From Deltaproteobacteria bacterium (GTDB lineage Bacteria > Desulfobacterota > Desulfobacteria > Desulfobacterales > ETH-SRB1): a stretch of 11,083 nt of DNA. The notes under the pieces were generated by a model. It was not told where the DNA came from. It ran no database searches and was given only the letters and a program-made list of their open reading frames with translations. The position numbers were made by a program, and so were the translations under genes. The stretch covers positions 1 through 11,083 of the forward strand of contig JAFCZU010000069.1 in the NCBI GenBank assembly GCA_019314185.1, written 5' to 3'. Positions 5,376 to 10,978 of the stretch are shown piece after piece (position 1 is the first letter of the stretch; each line of letters starts with the position of its first letter).

Positions 5376-6686
5376 ATGCATAATTTGTCTTTGGAAGAAA
5401 GGGCACAAATTCAACTGGAACGTTTGCAGAGCACATTAAACCGTGCATACAGGAATGTGCCTTTTCATCGAAATCGTAAAAACAGAAAAGGGCAGATAAT
5501 AGATATAGATCGGTTCCAGGTTGAAAGCATAAAAGATCTTTCATATCTTCCTTTTATGGAAAGAAAACATCTTGGCGAATATTATCCCTATGGCCTGTTC
5601 GCCGTTCCCTTAAGAGATATTGTAAGAATTCATACTGCTCCCGGAACTACATTAAACCCAACAGTCAGTGGCTATACCAGGCATGATCTTTTAGCTTGGA
5701 AAGAAATGGTATCTACAGCGTTAATTGCTTCAAAAGTTACTGCTCACGACATTTTGCAGATCAATCTCAATTCAGGGCTTGCTAACTGGGGCAGAGATTA
5801 TAAGGATGGAGCTGAAAGCATAGAAGCTGGTGTTATTCCCAATACACATCTTTCTATTGAAAAACAGTTAAAAGTACTGAAAGATTATAAGACATCGGTT
5901 CTTATTACAACCCCTGCTTTTGCTTCTCAGCTTGCAGGGTATATCAAAACGGAGACTGATTTGAACTTCGCAGGTCTGAATTTAAAAACACTTATTCTTG
6001 TTGGAGAGCCGACCGGCATGGAGTCAAGAAGTTTTTTGGAGGAACAACTTCATGCTACGACATGGCTTCATTATGGATTAAGCGAAGTCCCCGGTCCGGC
6101 CATAGCATTTGAATGTGAAAAACATGGAGGTCTGCATGTAAACGAGGATAATTTTATTCCTGAAATAGTTGACGTTGAAACCGGAGAATTACTTCCTGAG
6201 GGTGAAACCGGAGAACTTATTCTTACTGCTCTGACTATGCGCGCTTTTCCGCTGATACGATTTAAAACCGGTGACAGAGCCCGTTTTATCCAGGATACCT
6301 GTAACTGCGGTTGCCCGTTTAAAAGGATCGAATGGCTTGAGAAAAGAACCGATGATATGTTTCTCATAAATGGTGTTAAGGTACATCAAAAATTGATTCT
6401 TCTACATATTGAAGATGCGCTGGGGTTTGTTCCAGCTCGATATTGTTTTTTTAAAAGCCGGCAAGACGCAAAAAATTATCTTGAAGTATGGATTGCAGTT
6501 GACGATACTCTTTTTTCTGATGAGATCAAAGCCCTTGAAAAGTTGATGAAAATCATAGAGGATAAGCTCCATGAGAATATAGGTGTTCCTGTATCCATAA
6601 AGCTTAAAGAAAAACGCTCTTTTCAGGATCAAAATCAATTCTCACGCAAAGCCGCAAAGACTGCAAAGGACGAGTTAATCATTTGA
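5376..6686 (+). CDS. phenylacetate-CoA ligase-like adenylate-forming enzyme (PaaK family)
   Basis: A cytoplasmic AMP-forming acyl-CoA ligase of the ANL superfamily. Such enzymes adenylate an aryl or related carboxylate with ATP and transfer it to CoA. PaaK features include the N-terminal RAYRNVPFHRNR block (about 24-35), YGLSEVPGPAIAFECE with Y233-E237 (A5), HGGLHVNEDNFIPEIVD, TGELLPEGETGELILTALT, KTGD at 297-300 (ribose-binding Asp300), a CNCG pair of cysteines (309, 311) and KRTDDM at 323-328. It is divergent: the P-loop is APGTTLNPT (88-96) where phenylacetate ligases usually have SSGTTGKPT, and INGVKV replaces the usual IRGVNV. The last 15 or so codons are intergenic-repeat sequence (6641-6669), so the usual Lys-containing tail seems replaced. 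Its tight linkage to livF suggests that it activates what the importer brings in, or a derivative. The substrate is unknown. Confidence 0.85.
   Translation: MHNLSLEERAQIQLERLQSTLNRAYRNVPFHRNRKNRKGQIIDIDRFQVESIKDLSYLPFMERKHLGEYYPYGLFAVPLRDIVRIHTAPGTTLNPTVSGYTRHDLLAWKEMVSTALIASKVTAHDILQINLNSGLANWGRDYKDGAESIEAGVIPNTHLSIEKQLKVLKDYKTSVLITTPAFASQLAGYIKTETDLNFAGLNLKTLILVGEPTGMESRSFLEEQLHATTWLHYGLSEVPGPAIAFECEKHGGLHVNEDNFIPEIVDVETGELLPEGETGELILTALTMRAFPLIRFKTGDRARFIQDTCNCGCPFKRIEWLEKRTDDMFLINGVKVHQKLILLHIEDALGFVPARYCFFKSRQDAKNYLEVWIAVDDTLFSDEIKALEKLMKIIEDKLHENIGVPVSIKLKEKRSFQDQNQFSRKAAKTAKDELII
6641..6669 (+). repeat. CTCACGCAAAG repeat word within the ligase 3' end
   Basis: This is the inverse complement of the CTTTGCGTGAG word found before livM (2708-2719) and, as a three-unit 8-bp array, before cysS (10911-10936). 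Here it is translated as SRKAAKTAKD at the C-terminus of the CoA ligase. Confidence 0.75.
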
Positions 6687-6904
6687 CACAATCACACAAA
6701 TTGGATAACTACTCAGGTGGATAGGCTTAAGGCTGAGCTGTCAGGAAGGGATTAGGGATTGGCTCACACAAAGGCGCCCCAGTACGATCTGCCGGACACC
6801 TACGGGGTAAACAAATGCGCTAAGGGGAAACAGGTTAGAGGTGGTAGGGGCGGGTTTCAAACCCGCCCCTACAAGTACGGAGAAAATTAGAAGGAAAGAG
6901 GATA
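6687..6904. other. 218-bp gap with repeat words, a GC-rich block and a palindrome
   Basis: After the ligase stop come GGCTTAAGGCTGAG-like words and two AGGGATT heptamers (6747-6760), resembling 1391-1436. A GC-richer block (about 6771-6834) differs in composition from both flanks and has no convincing ORF or RNA fold by eye. It is followed by the palindrome at 6844-6872 and then the leader of the small membrane gene. No promoter was recognised with confidence. Confidence 0.5.
6844..6872. repeat. perfect GC-rich palindrome, dispersed GTAGGGGCGGGTTT family
   Basis: Arms GTAGGGGCGGGTTT (6844-6857) and its exact complement (6859-6872) flank a single C. I know this as a widespread intergenic palindrome in many bacterial phyla; when wrongly translated it yields the peptide GAGFKPAPT, and that frame exists here too. 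It can form a strong hairpin but no T-run follows, so a terminator role is not supported. Confidence 0.8.
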
Positions 6905-7132
6905 ATGATAAAAGACAAAGCAGTTATCCACATTGTTTGGGGTATAGTGCTTGTTCTCGCTGGAATAGGTGTGTTTTTCAGAATACCTCAGGTTATGCCC
7001 AAGATAGAACAGATCGAACAATTCTCATCGGTGATATTTTTTATACGATTTTGTTTTTATTTTCTCGGTGTTTTGCTTATAGGCGGTGGGACAAAAAAGA
7101 TTTATGATAACTATAGACCTTCAGAAAAATGA
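6905..7132 (+). CDS. small two-helix membrane protein of unknown function
   Basis: I do not recognise a family. The 75-residue product starts MIKDKAVIHIVWGIV and has two hydrophobic segments, about residues 8-26 and 43-62, separated by a polar stretch with PQVMPKIEQIEQ. A charged tail ends in YRPSEK. The second helix ends in a glycine run (LLIGGG) before a Lys pair. This suggests an inner-membrane hairpin with both ends on the same side. The purine-rich stretch AAGGAAAGAGG (6891-6901) before the ATG is a fair ribosome site. An 88-residue frame from 6841 overlaps it, but begins in the palindrome and lacks any protein-like pattern, so this frame is preferred. Its neighbours give no functional link, as it stands alone between repeat-rich gaps. 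Confidence 0.7.
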   Translation: MIKDKAVIHIVWGIVLVLAGIGVFFRIPQVMPKIEQIEQFSSVIFFIRFCFYFLGVLLIGGGTKKIYDNYRPSEK

Positions 7133-7160
7133 GCGATTAGTCATTAGTTTTTAGCTATTA
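7133..7160 (-). repeat. GCTATTA-type heptamer array after a stop codon
   Basis: Four 7-bp units: GCGATTA, GTCATTA, GTTTTTA, GCTATTA. It begins on the base after the stop codon of the small membrane gene. Its mirrored partner (GCTAACA, GCTAATC) is at 7589-7616, so the two arrays bracket the hairpin and the MITE as a loose inverted repeat. Confidence 0.7.
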
Positions 7161-7179
7161 GCCAAACTATATTAAGACA

Positions 7180-7232
7180 TTATTATTTATGGATCTTCTC
7201 CAACTAAATTGGAGAAGATCCATAAATAATAA
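7180..7232. repeat. 24-bp perfect inverted repeat with a 5-nt loop
   Basis: The arms are 7180-7203 and 7209-7232, all 24 positions complementary, with loop CTAAA. Taken one base in (7181-7231), the palindrome is flanked by ACAT on both sides (7177-7180 and 7232-7235), compatible with a tiny insertion element. It lies 47 bp after a stop codon and could also end transcription in either direction, but no clear T-run follows the stem beyond its own AT-rich ends. Confidence 0.85.
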
Positions 7233-7261
7233 CATTTTACCCAATGGGTGGTTAATAAATA

Positions 7262-7557
7262 ACTCAAGTTTCGCACCCTTTAATTTAGCCAAAGCGTTAG
7301 ACGGCAAGGGTTAGAAATACATTTTAAGGCGAAATACACTGCCTGTAGTTTTTACAACGGCGCCAATCAATTAATATAAGATTGATGCTTAATACATCAT
7401 TAAATTAAATATGTTATATCTCCTTTGCACCTGATCATAATGTATGTTGCACAGGTCGCTGTTTACAAAATATAAGCAAATGATTTCGCTGTAAAAATGT
7501 TATTTTCAACCCTTACCGTCTTGATATTGATAAAAATCAAGGGTGCGAAACTTGAGT
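7262..7557. mobile_element. 296-bp MITE-like element with 19-bp terminal inverted repeats and 5-bp target duplication
   Basis: The ends are ACTCAAGTTTCGCACCCTT (7262-7280) and its exact complement (7539-7557). Just outside lie identical AAATA pentamers (7257-7261 and 7558-7562), the expected target duplication. A second inner inverted pair, around GACGGCAAGGGTT (7300 onward) and its near complement (to 7519), extends the terminal homology to nearly 60 bp per side with mismatches. The interior is AT-rich and has no ORF, so the element is non-autonomous and would need a transposase from a related full-length insertion sequence elsewhere. The parent family cannot be named from this sequence alone. 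Confidence 0.85.
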
Positions 7558-7588
7558 AAATAATTATATAAATGCATATTTCATAAGA

Positions 7589-7616
7589 GCTAACAGCTAA
7601 CAGCTAATCGCTTAAC
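7589..7616 (+). repeat. GCTAACA heptamer array before the GAF-ATPase gene
   Basis: Four 7-bp units: GCTAACA, GCTAACA, GCTAATC, GCTTAAC, ending 27 bp before the ATG at 7644. It is the mirror of the array at 7133-7160 (18 of 23 aligned positions complementary, counted by eye). Confidence 0.7.
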
Positions 7617-7643
7617 TTAGGTTAAAACAAGCCGGAATTAACG

Positions 7644-9950
7644 ATGTTAAATAAACCTGCAATATCAATTTCCAGTCCGACAAAAAACCAGAACCTTGCA
7701 TCAGAGGTGGAATACAGGAGAAAACTCCAGGATATTTGCAACAAAATATATGCTGCATCTAATGTGGATGAAATCTTAGTTAATCTAAAAGACGAAATTA
7801 CAAATCTTTTTGAGGCAGAAAGGCTTACAGTATATGTCGTAGATGGGAAAAAAAGGGAACTGGTGTCACGCTTCAAGTCAGGCGACGAAATGTCAGAAAT
7901 CCGTGTTCCTGTTTCTTTAACCAGTATAGCTGGATATTCTGCATTTAAACAAAAACTTATAAATATAAAAAATGCTTATGATGATAAGGAGCTTGTTTCA
8001 ATCGATACTGCATTGAAATTTGATAAAAGCTGGGATCAAAAAACAGGTTATAAAACAGTTCAAGTTCTTGTAGTACCAATCATTTTCAAGAAGTATCTGC
8101 TTGGAGTAGTTCAGCTAATCAACAGGATGACCGGCAGTTCATTTACAAAAATGGATGGGGAGTCTGTCACTGAATTAGCTAAAATACTTGGTATTGCCTT
8201 ATATAATCAGAAACGGATGGCAAAGGCAAGAATCAATAAATTTAGTTATCTCATAGAAAATCATATTCTGACCCAGAAAGAACTGGAAAAAGCCATATCT
8301 GATGCAAGACAAAGAAAAGAGTCTATAGAAAATATTCTTGTAAAAGATCTTAAAATTCCCAAAAAGGAGGTTGGTAAATCCTACAGTAAATATTATAATG
8401 TTCCATTTATAGAATATAACCCAAAAACAGCTATTCCTGGAGAACTTCTTATTGGCTTGAAGGTTTCTTTTATGCGGAATAATGTCTGGGTGCCTTTGTA
8501 TGTTGAGAACGGGAAAACTGTAATTGCCATTGATAATTCGCATGATCTTCAGAAAATAGATGAAATAAAGGCTCTTTTTTCAGGAAAACAGATCAAATTC
8601 TGCGTCTCATTTAAGGAGGATATACTAAATTTTATCAAGCTGTTTACACAGGATGAAACAGAGATGGCCGATATGGACGACATTCTTAAACAGCTTCAAG
8701 ATGAGGCTGAAGATGTAGAAGAGGCCAAAGCCGCTGTTTCAGAAGAAAACAGCGCTGTCGTTCAACTGGTAAACAAGATTATTATCGATGCTTATAACCG
8801 CGGGGCTTCAGATATTCATATAGAGCCCTATCCCGGAAAAAATAACACACGGGTGCGGATAAGAATTGACGGCGACTGTTCTTTATACCAGACCATTCCA
8901 TACAACTATAAGAATGCGGTAGTGTCGCGTATAAAAATTATGTCGGATCTTGATATAGCGGAACGCCGCAAGCCCCAGGACGGGAAGATCAAATTTAAAA
9001 AATATGGCGGATTAGATATAGAACTCAGGGTAGCGACCGTTCCGACCCAGGGTGGACTGGAAGATATAGTAATGCGTATTCTTGCGGCAGGCGAGCCGAT
9101 CCCGCTTGATAAAATGGGTTTTTCAAAAGCAAATTATGAAAATTTTGTAAGTGTAATAACAAAACCGTATGGCATTGTTTTTGTTTGTGGTCCCACAGGT
9201 TCAGGTAAAACCACCACGCTTCATTCAGCTCTTAGCTATATTAATAAAATTGAAACCAAGATCTGGACTGCCGAAGATCCTGTTGAAATTACTCAGGCCG
9301 GCTTGAGACAGGTTCAGGTAAAACCAAAGATAGGGTTTGATTTTGCCGCTGCAATGCGCGCATTTTTAAGGGCGGACCCGGATGTCATTATGGTTGGTGA
9401 AATGCGTGACAAGGAAACAACGTCAATCGGTATTGAAGCATCATTAACAGGCCATCTTGTGTTTTCAACCCTGCATACGAACAGCGCTCCTGAGAGTATT
9501 ACCAGGCTGCTTGACATGGGAATGGATCCTTTTAATTTTGCAGACGCTATTTTGTGTATTCTTGCTCAGCGGTTGATTCGCACACTCTGCAAGGACTGTA
9601 AGGAAAAATATCATCCATCACAAAAGGAATATGATGAGCTTGTCCGGGAATATGGTCATAACGATTTTGAAAAGAATGTTAAAATTCCATATACAGATGA
9701 TTTGACACTCTATAAACCTGCGGGCTGCGCTGCATGCAATAATACCGGATATCGAGGCCGGATGGGCATACATGAATTGTTAATGGGGACTGATGAGCAA
9801 AAAAGATTGATACAGGGCAACGCAAAAATGGAAGAATTGCGTAAACAGGCTATAAAAGACGGCATGACTACACTTAAACAGGATGGAATAGAGAAAATTT
9901 TTTTCGGGTACTGCGATCTGCTTCAGGTGAGAAAGGTTTGTATTAAGTAA
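7644..9950 (+). CDS. GAF-domain PilB/GspE-family assembly ATPase
   Basis: A hexameric AAA-like ATPase of the type II secretion/type IV pilus extension class, with 768 residues instead of the usual 500-570. The order is: a GAF sensor domain at about 24-188 (FDKSWDQKTGYKT from residue 126, then VLVVPI and LLGVVQLINR); an MshEN/T2SSE_N domain at about 193-320; an acidic linker; and the ATPase from about 371. Motifs are intact: GASDIHIEP, Walker A GPTGSGKTT at 516-524, the Asp box TAEDPVE at 542-548, Walker B DVIMVGEMRD at 580-589 with E586, the His box TGHLVFSTLHTN at 602-613, and four zinc cysteines C649, C652, C695, C698. Thus it should be active, powering pilus or pseudopilus assembly from the cytoplasmic face. 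No pilus or secretion partner gene is in view. The RLG-type c-di-GMP motif of MshEN domains is not evident. PilB and GspE cannot be separated here. Confidence 0.9.
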   Translation: MLNKPAISISSPTKNQNLASEVEYRRKLQDICNKIYAASNVDEILVNLKDEITNLFEAERLTVYVVDGKKRELVSRFKSGDEMSEIRVPVSLTSIAGYSAFKQKLINIKNAYDDKELVSIDTALKFDKSWDQKTGYKTVQVLVVPIIFKKYLLGVVQLINRMTGSSFTKMDGESVTELAKILGIALYNQKRMAKARINKFSYLIENHILTQKELEKAISDARQRKESIENILVKDLKIPKKEVGKSYSKYYNVPFIEYNPKTAIPGELLIGLKVSFMRNNVWVPLYVENGKTVIAIDNSHDLQKIDEIKALFSGKQIKFCVSFKEDILNFIKLFTQDETEMADMDDILKQLQDEAEDVEEAKAAVSEENSAVVQLVNKIIIDAYNRGASDIHIEPYPGKNNTRVRIRIDGDCSLYQTIPYNYKNAVVSRIKIMSDLDIAERRKPQDGKIKFKKYGGLDIELRVATVPTQGGLEDIVMRILAAGEPIPLDKMGFSKANYENFVSVITKPYGIVFVCGPTGSGKTTTLHSALSYINKIETKIWTAEDPVEITQAGLRQVQVKPKIGFDFAAAMRAFLRADPDVIMVGEMRDKETTSIGIEASLTGHLVFSTLHTNSAPESITRLLDMGMDPFNFADAILCILAQRLIRTLCKDCKEKYHPSQKEYDELVREYGHNDFEKNVKIPYTDDLTLYKPAGCAACNNTGYRGRMGIHELLMGTDEQKRLIQGNAKMEELRKQAIKDGMTTLKQDGIEKIFFGYCDLLQVRKVCIK

Positions 9951-10032
9951 TTGCCGGTTCCGATACCCCTCGATCTTAGCTTTTTTGCACTAAACCACCA
10001 GGACAAACCAGAATCAAGCAGGATTTATATAT

Positions 10033-10056
10033 TACGAAAGCACGAAAATACGAAAA
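10033..10056 (+). repeat. CACGAAAA octamer array
   Basis: Three 8-bp units: TACGAAAG, CACGAAAA, TACGAAAA. It is the same family as 2563-2594 and the mirror of TTTCGTGT/TTTCGTGA at 10200-10215 at the other end of this gap. Confidence 0.7.
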
Positions 10057-10064
10057 TTGATGAA

Positions 10065-10110
10065 CTCGCTCCTGCCGCGGCGGGCGCGAGCACGGCGGGT
10101 CGCTCCGCCG
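10065..10110. repeat. GC-rich double hairpin block
   Basis: Two adjacent GC-rich stems stand out in an AT-rich gap. The first has CTCGC (10065-10069) paired with GCGAG (10086-10090) around the palindrome GCCGCGGC. The second pairs CGGCGG (10093-10098) with CCGCCG (10105-10110) around a 6-nt loop. No T-run follows. The composition is unlike its flanks, which suggests a dispersed foreign repeat. Confidence 0.6.
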
Positions 10111-10142
10111 GTTTATAAATTGGCAGAATACCTTATTCAAAA

Positions 10143-10170
10143 TTCGACGTTGGACGTTCGATGTTCGATA
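10143..10170 (-). repeat. TTCGATG heptamer array
   Basis: Four 7-bp units: TTCGACG, TTGGACG, TTCGATG, TTCGATA. The reverse complement gives AACGTCC/AACATCG words as at 1466-1486. Confidence 0.75.
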
Positions 10171-10199
10171 TGCTTTAAGTTTACTTTAAACTTTTTCTA

Positions 10200-10215
10200 T
10201 TTCGTGTTTTCGTGA
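10200..10215 (-). repeat. TTTCGTG octamer pair before ispF
   Basis: Two 8-bp units, TTTCGTGT and TTTCGTGA, are the reverse complement of the CACGAAAA family at 10033-10056 in the same gap. Confidence 0.65.
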
Positions 10216-10242
10216 TTGTTTTTTTATTTAATGGAAAGCAAA

Positions 10243-10712
10243 ATGCGTATAGGCATAGGACATGATATCCATCGTCTGGTTTTTGGGAGAAAACTTGTTC
10301 TTGGCGGTGTAATAATTCCCTTTGAAAAGGGTCTTTTAGGGCATTCGGACGCAGACGTTCTTGTTCATGCAGTGTGTGACGCACTCTTGGGCGCTGCCGG
10401 CCTGGGCGATATTGGTTTATATTTTCCGGACACAGACAATGAATTCAAAGACATATACAGCATAAGGCTTCTCGCGAAAACTTATGAAATAATCAGCAGC
10501 AAGGGCTTTTCGATAAGTAATGTAGATTCCACTATTTTTGCCGAAGCTCCGAAGCTTTTCCCGTACAGAGAAGCAATGCAGAAAAATATTGCAAAAGCGA
10601 TTCAGATTGAGCAAAATAGAGTCAATGTCAAATCAACGGGCTTGGAATGATCGGAAAAGGAGAAGGGATAGGAGCGATGAGTGTTGTGATGCTCATGGAA
10701 AACAGGAAATAG
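10243..10712 (+). pseudogene. ispF: ispF (2-C-methyl-D-erythritol 2,4-cyclodiphosphate synthase), frameshifted near the 3' end
   Basis: IspF is the cytoplasmic MEP-pathway enzyme that cyclises CDP-ME 2-phosphate to MEcPP, releasing CMP, for isoprenoid synthesis. The start MRIGIGHDIHRL has metal ligands D8 and H10, with H42 in GHSDADVLVHAVCDALLG. ATG 10243 is chosen because GGAAAG lies 4 nt before it and it gives the canonical N-terminus. The in-frame reading ends early: VNVKST is followed by GLE and TGA at 10648-10650. The missing C-terminus is intact in another frame from 10638 (GLGMIGKGEGIGAMSVVMLM) to TAG at 10710-10712. Compared with the family motif K-A-T-T-T-E-x-L-G, about 10 nt (three codons plus one base, the T-T-E part) are lost. 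With them restored the protein would be about 159 residues, the normal size. Because ispF is normally essential, either an assembly/sequencing error or a second copy is likely. Confidence 0.85.
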
Positions 10713-10731
10713 GAAAGAGGATAGAGGAAAG

Positions 10732-10759
10732 AGATCAGAGGTCAGAGGTCAGAAATCGG
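10732..10759 (-). repeat. ARGTCRG-type heptamer array after ispF
   Basis: Four 7-bp units: AGATCAG, AGGTCAG, AGGTCAG, AAATCGG. It starts 19 bp after the restored ispF stop, matching the placement of the same family after livG. Confidence 0.75.
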
Positions 10760-10768
10760 AGTTTGTAG

Positions 10769-10794
10769 GGTGGATTAAGCGAAGCGAATCCACC
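10769..10794. repeat. REP-like hairpin GGTGGATT...AATCCACC
   Basis: Stem GGTGGATT (10769-10776) with AATCCACC (10787-10794). The loop AAGCGAAGCG can itself pair as GC-GAA-GC. I know this GTAGGGTGGATT/AAGCGAAGCG type as a dispersed intergenic palindrome in several phyla. A diverged copy lies 33 bp downstream in the same orientation. Confidence 0.75.
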
Positions 10795-10827
10795 AAAACG
10801 AAATACATGATAGAAAACTGATTGTAG

Positions 10828-10854
10828 GTTGGGTTGAGTGAAGCGAAACCCAAC
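10828..10854. repeat. second REP-like hairpin GTTGGGTT...AACCCAAC
   Basis: Stem GTTGGGTT (10828-10835) with AACCCAAC (10847-10854). The loop GAGTGAAGCGA is similar to that of the first copy. Compensatory changes keep the stem paired in both copies, as expected of a maintained hairpin family. Confidence 0.75.
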
Positions 10855-10910
10855 ATAAGGAATTAGGGGGGGTATGCTCATCATTTTATTAACATGGGTT
10901 GTTTTAAAAT

Positions 10911-10936
10911 CTTTGCGTCTTTGCGTCTTTGCGTGA
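10911..10936 (-). repeat. CTTTGCGT octamer array before cysS
   Basis: Three consecutive CTTTGCGT units (10911-10934) lead into GAG. It is the same word as before livM, and the mirror of the copy embedded in the ligase gene (6641-6669). Confidence 0.75.
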
Positions 10937-10942
10937 GACAGA

Positions 10943-10978
10943 CCTTAACACCTGACACCTGACACCTAACACTTTATA
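10943..10978 (+). repeat. CCTGACA heptamer array abutting cysS
   Basis: Units CCTTAACA (8 bp), CCTGACA, CCTGACA, CCTAACA, CTTTATA. It ends 5 bp before the cysS ATG, so again no Shine-Dalgarno motif is visible. Confidence 0.7.

Noticed and set aside
6844..6872. Intrinsic terminator for the ligase operon
   Set aside because: The stem is strong but no T-run follows on either strand, and it lies over 150 bp past the stop codon.
6841..7107. 88-residue open frame starting MVGAGFKPAPT
   Set aside because: It begins inside the GTAGGGGCGGGTTT palindrome, whose chance translation is GAGFKPAPT. The rest is the shifted frame of the small membrane protein and lacks protein-like pattern.
10216..10242. 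Longer ispF starting at TTG 10216 or ATG 10231
   Set aside because: IspF proteins start M-R-I-G-I-G. GGAAAG is placed correctly only for ATG 10243.
10538..10768. 76-residue frame overlapping the ispF 3' end
   Set aside because: It is neither the ispF frame nor the frame that continues the IspF C-terminus; it is basic low-complexity text running into a repeat array.
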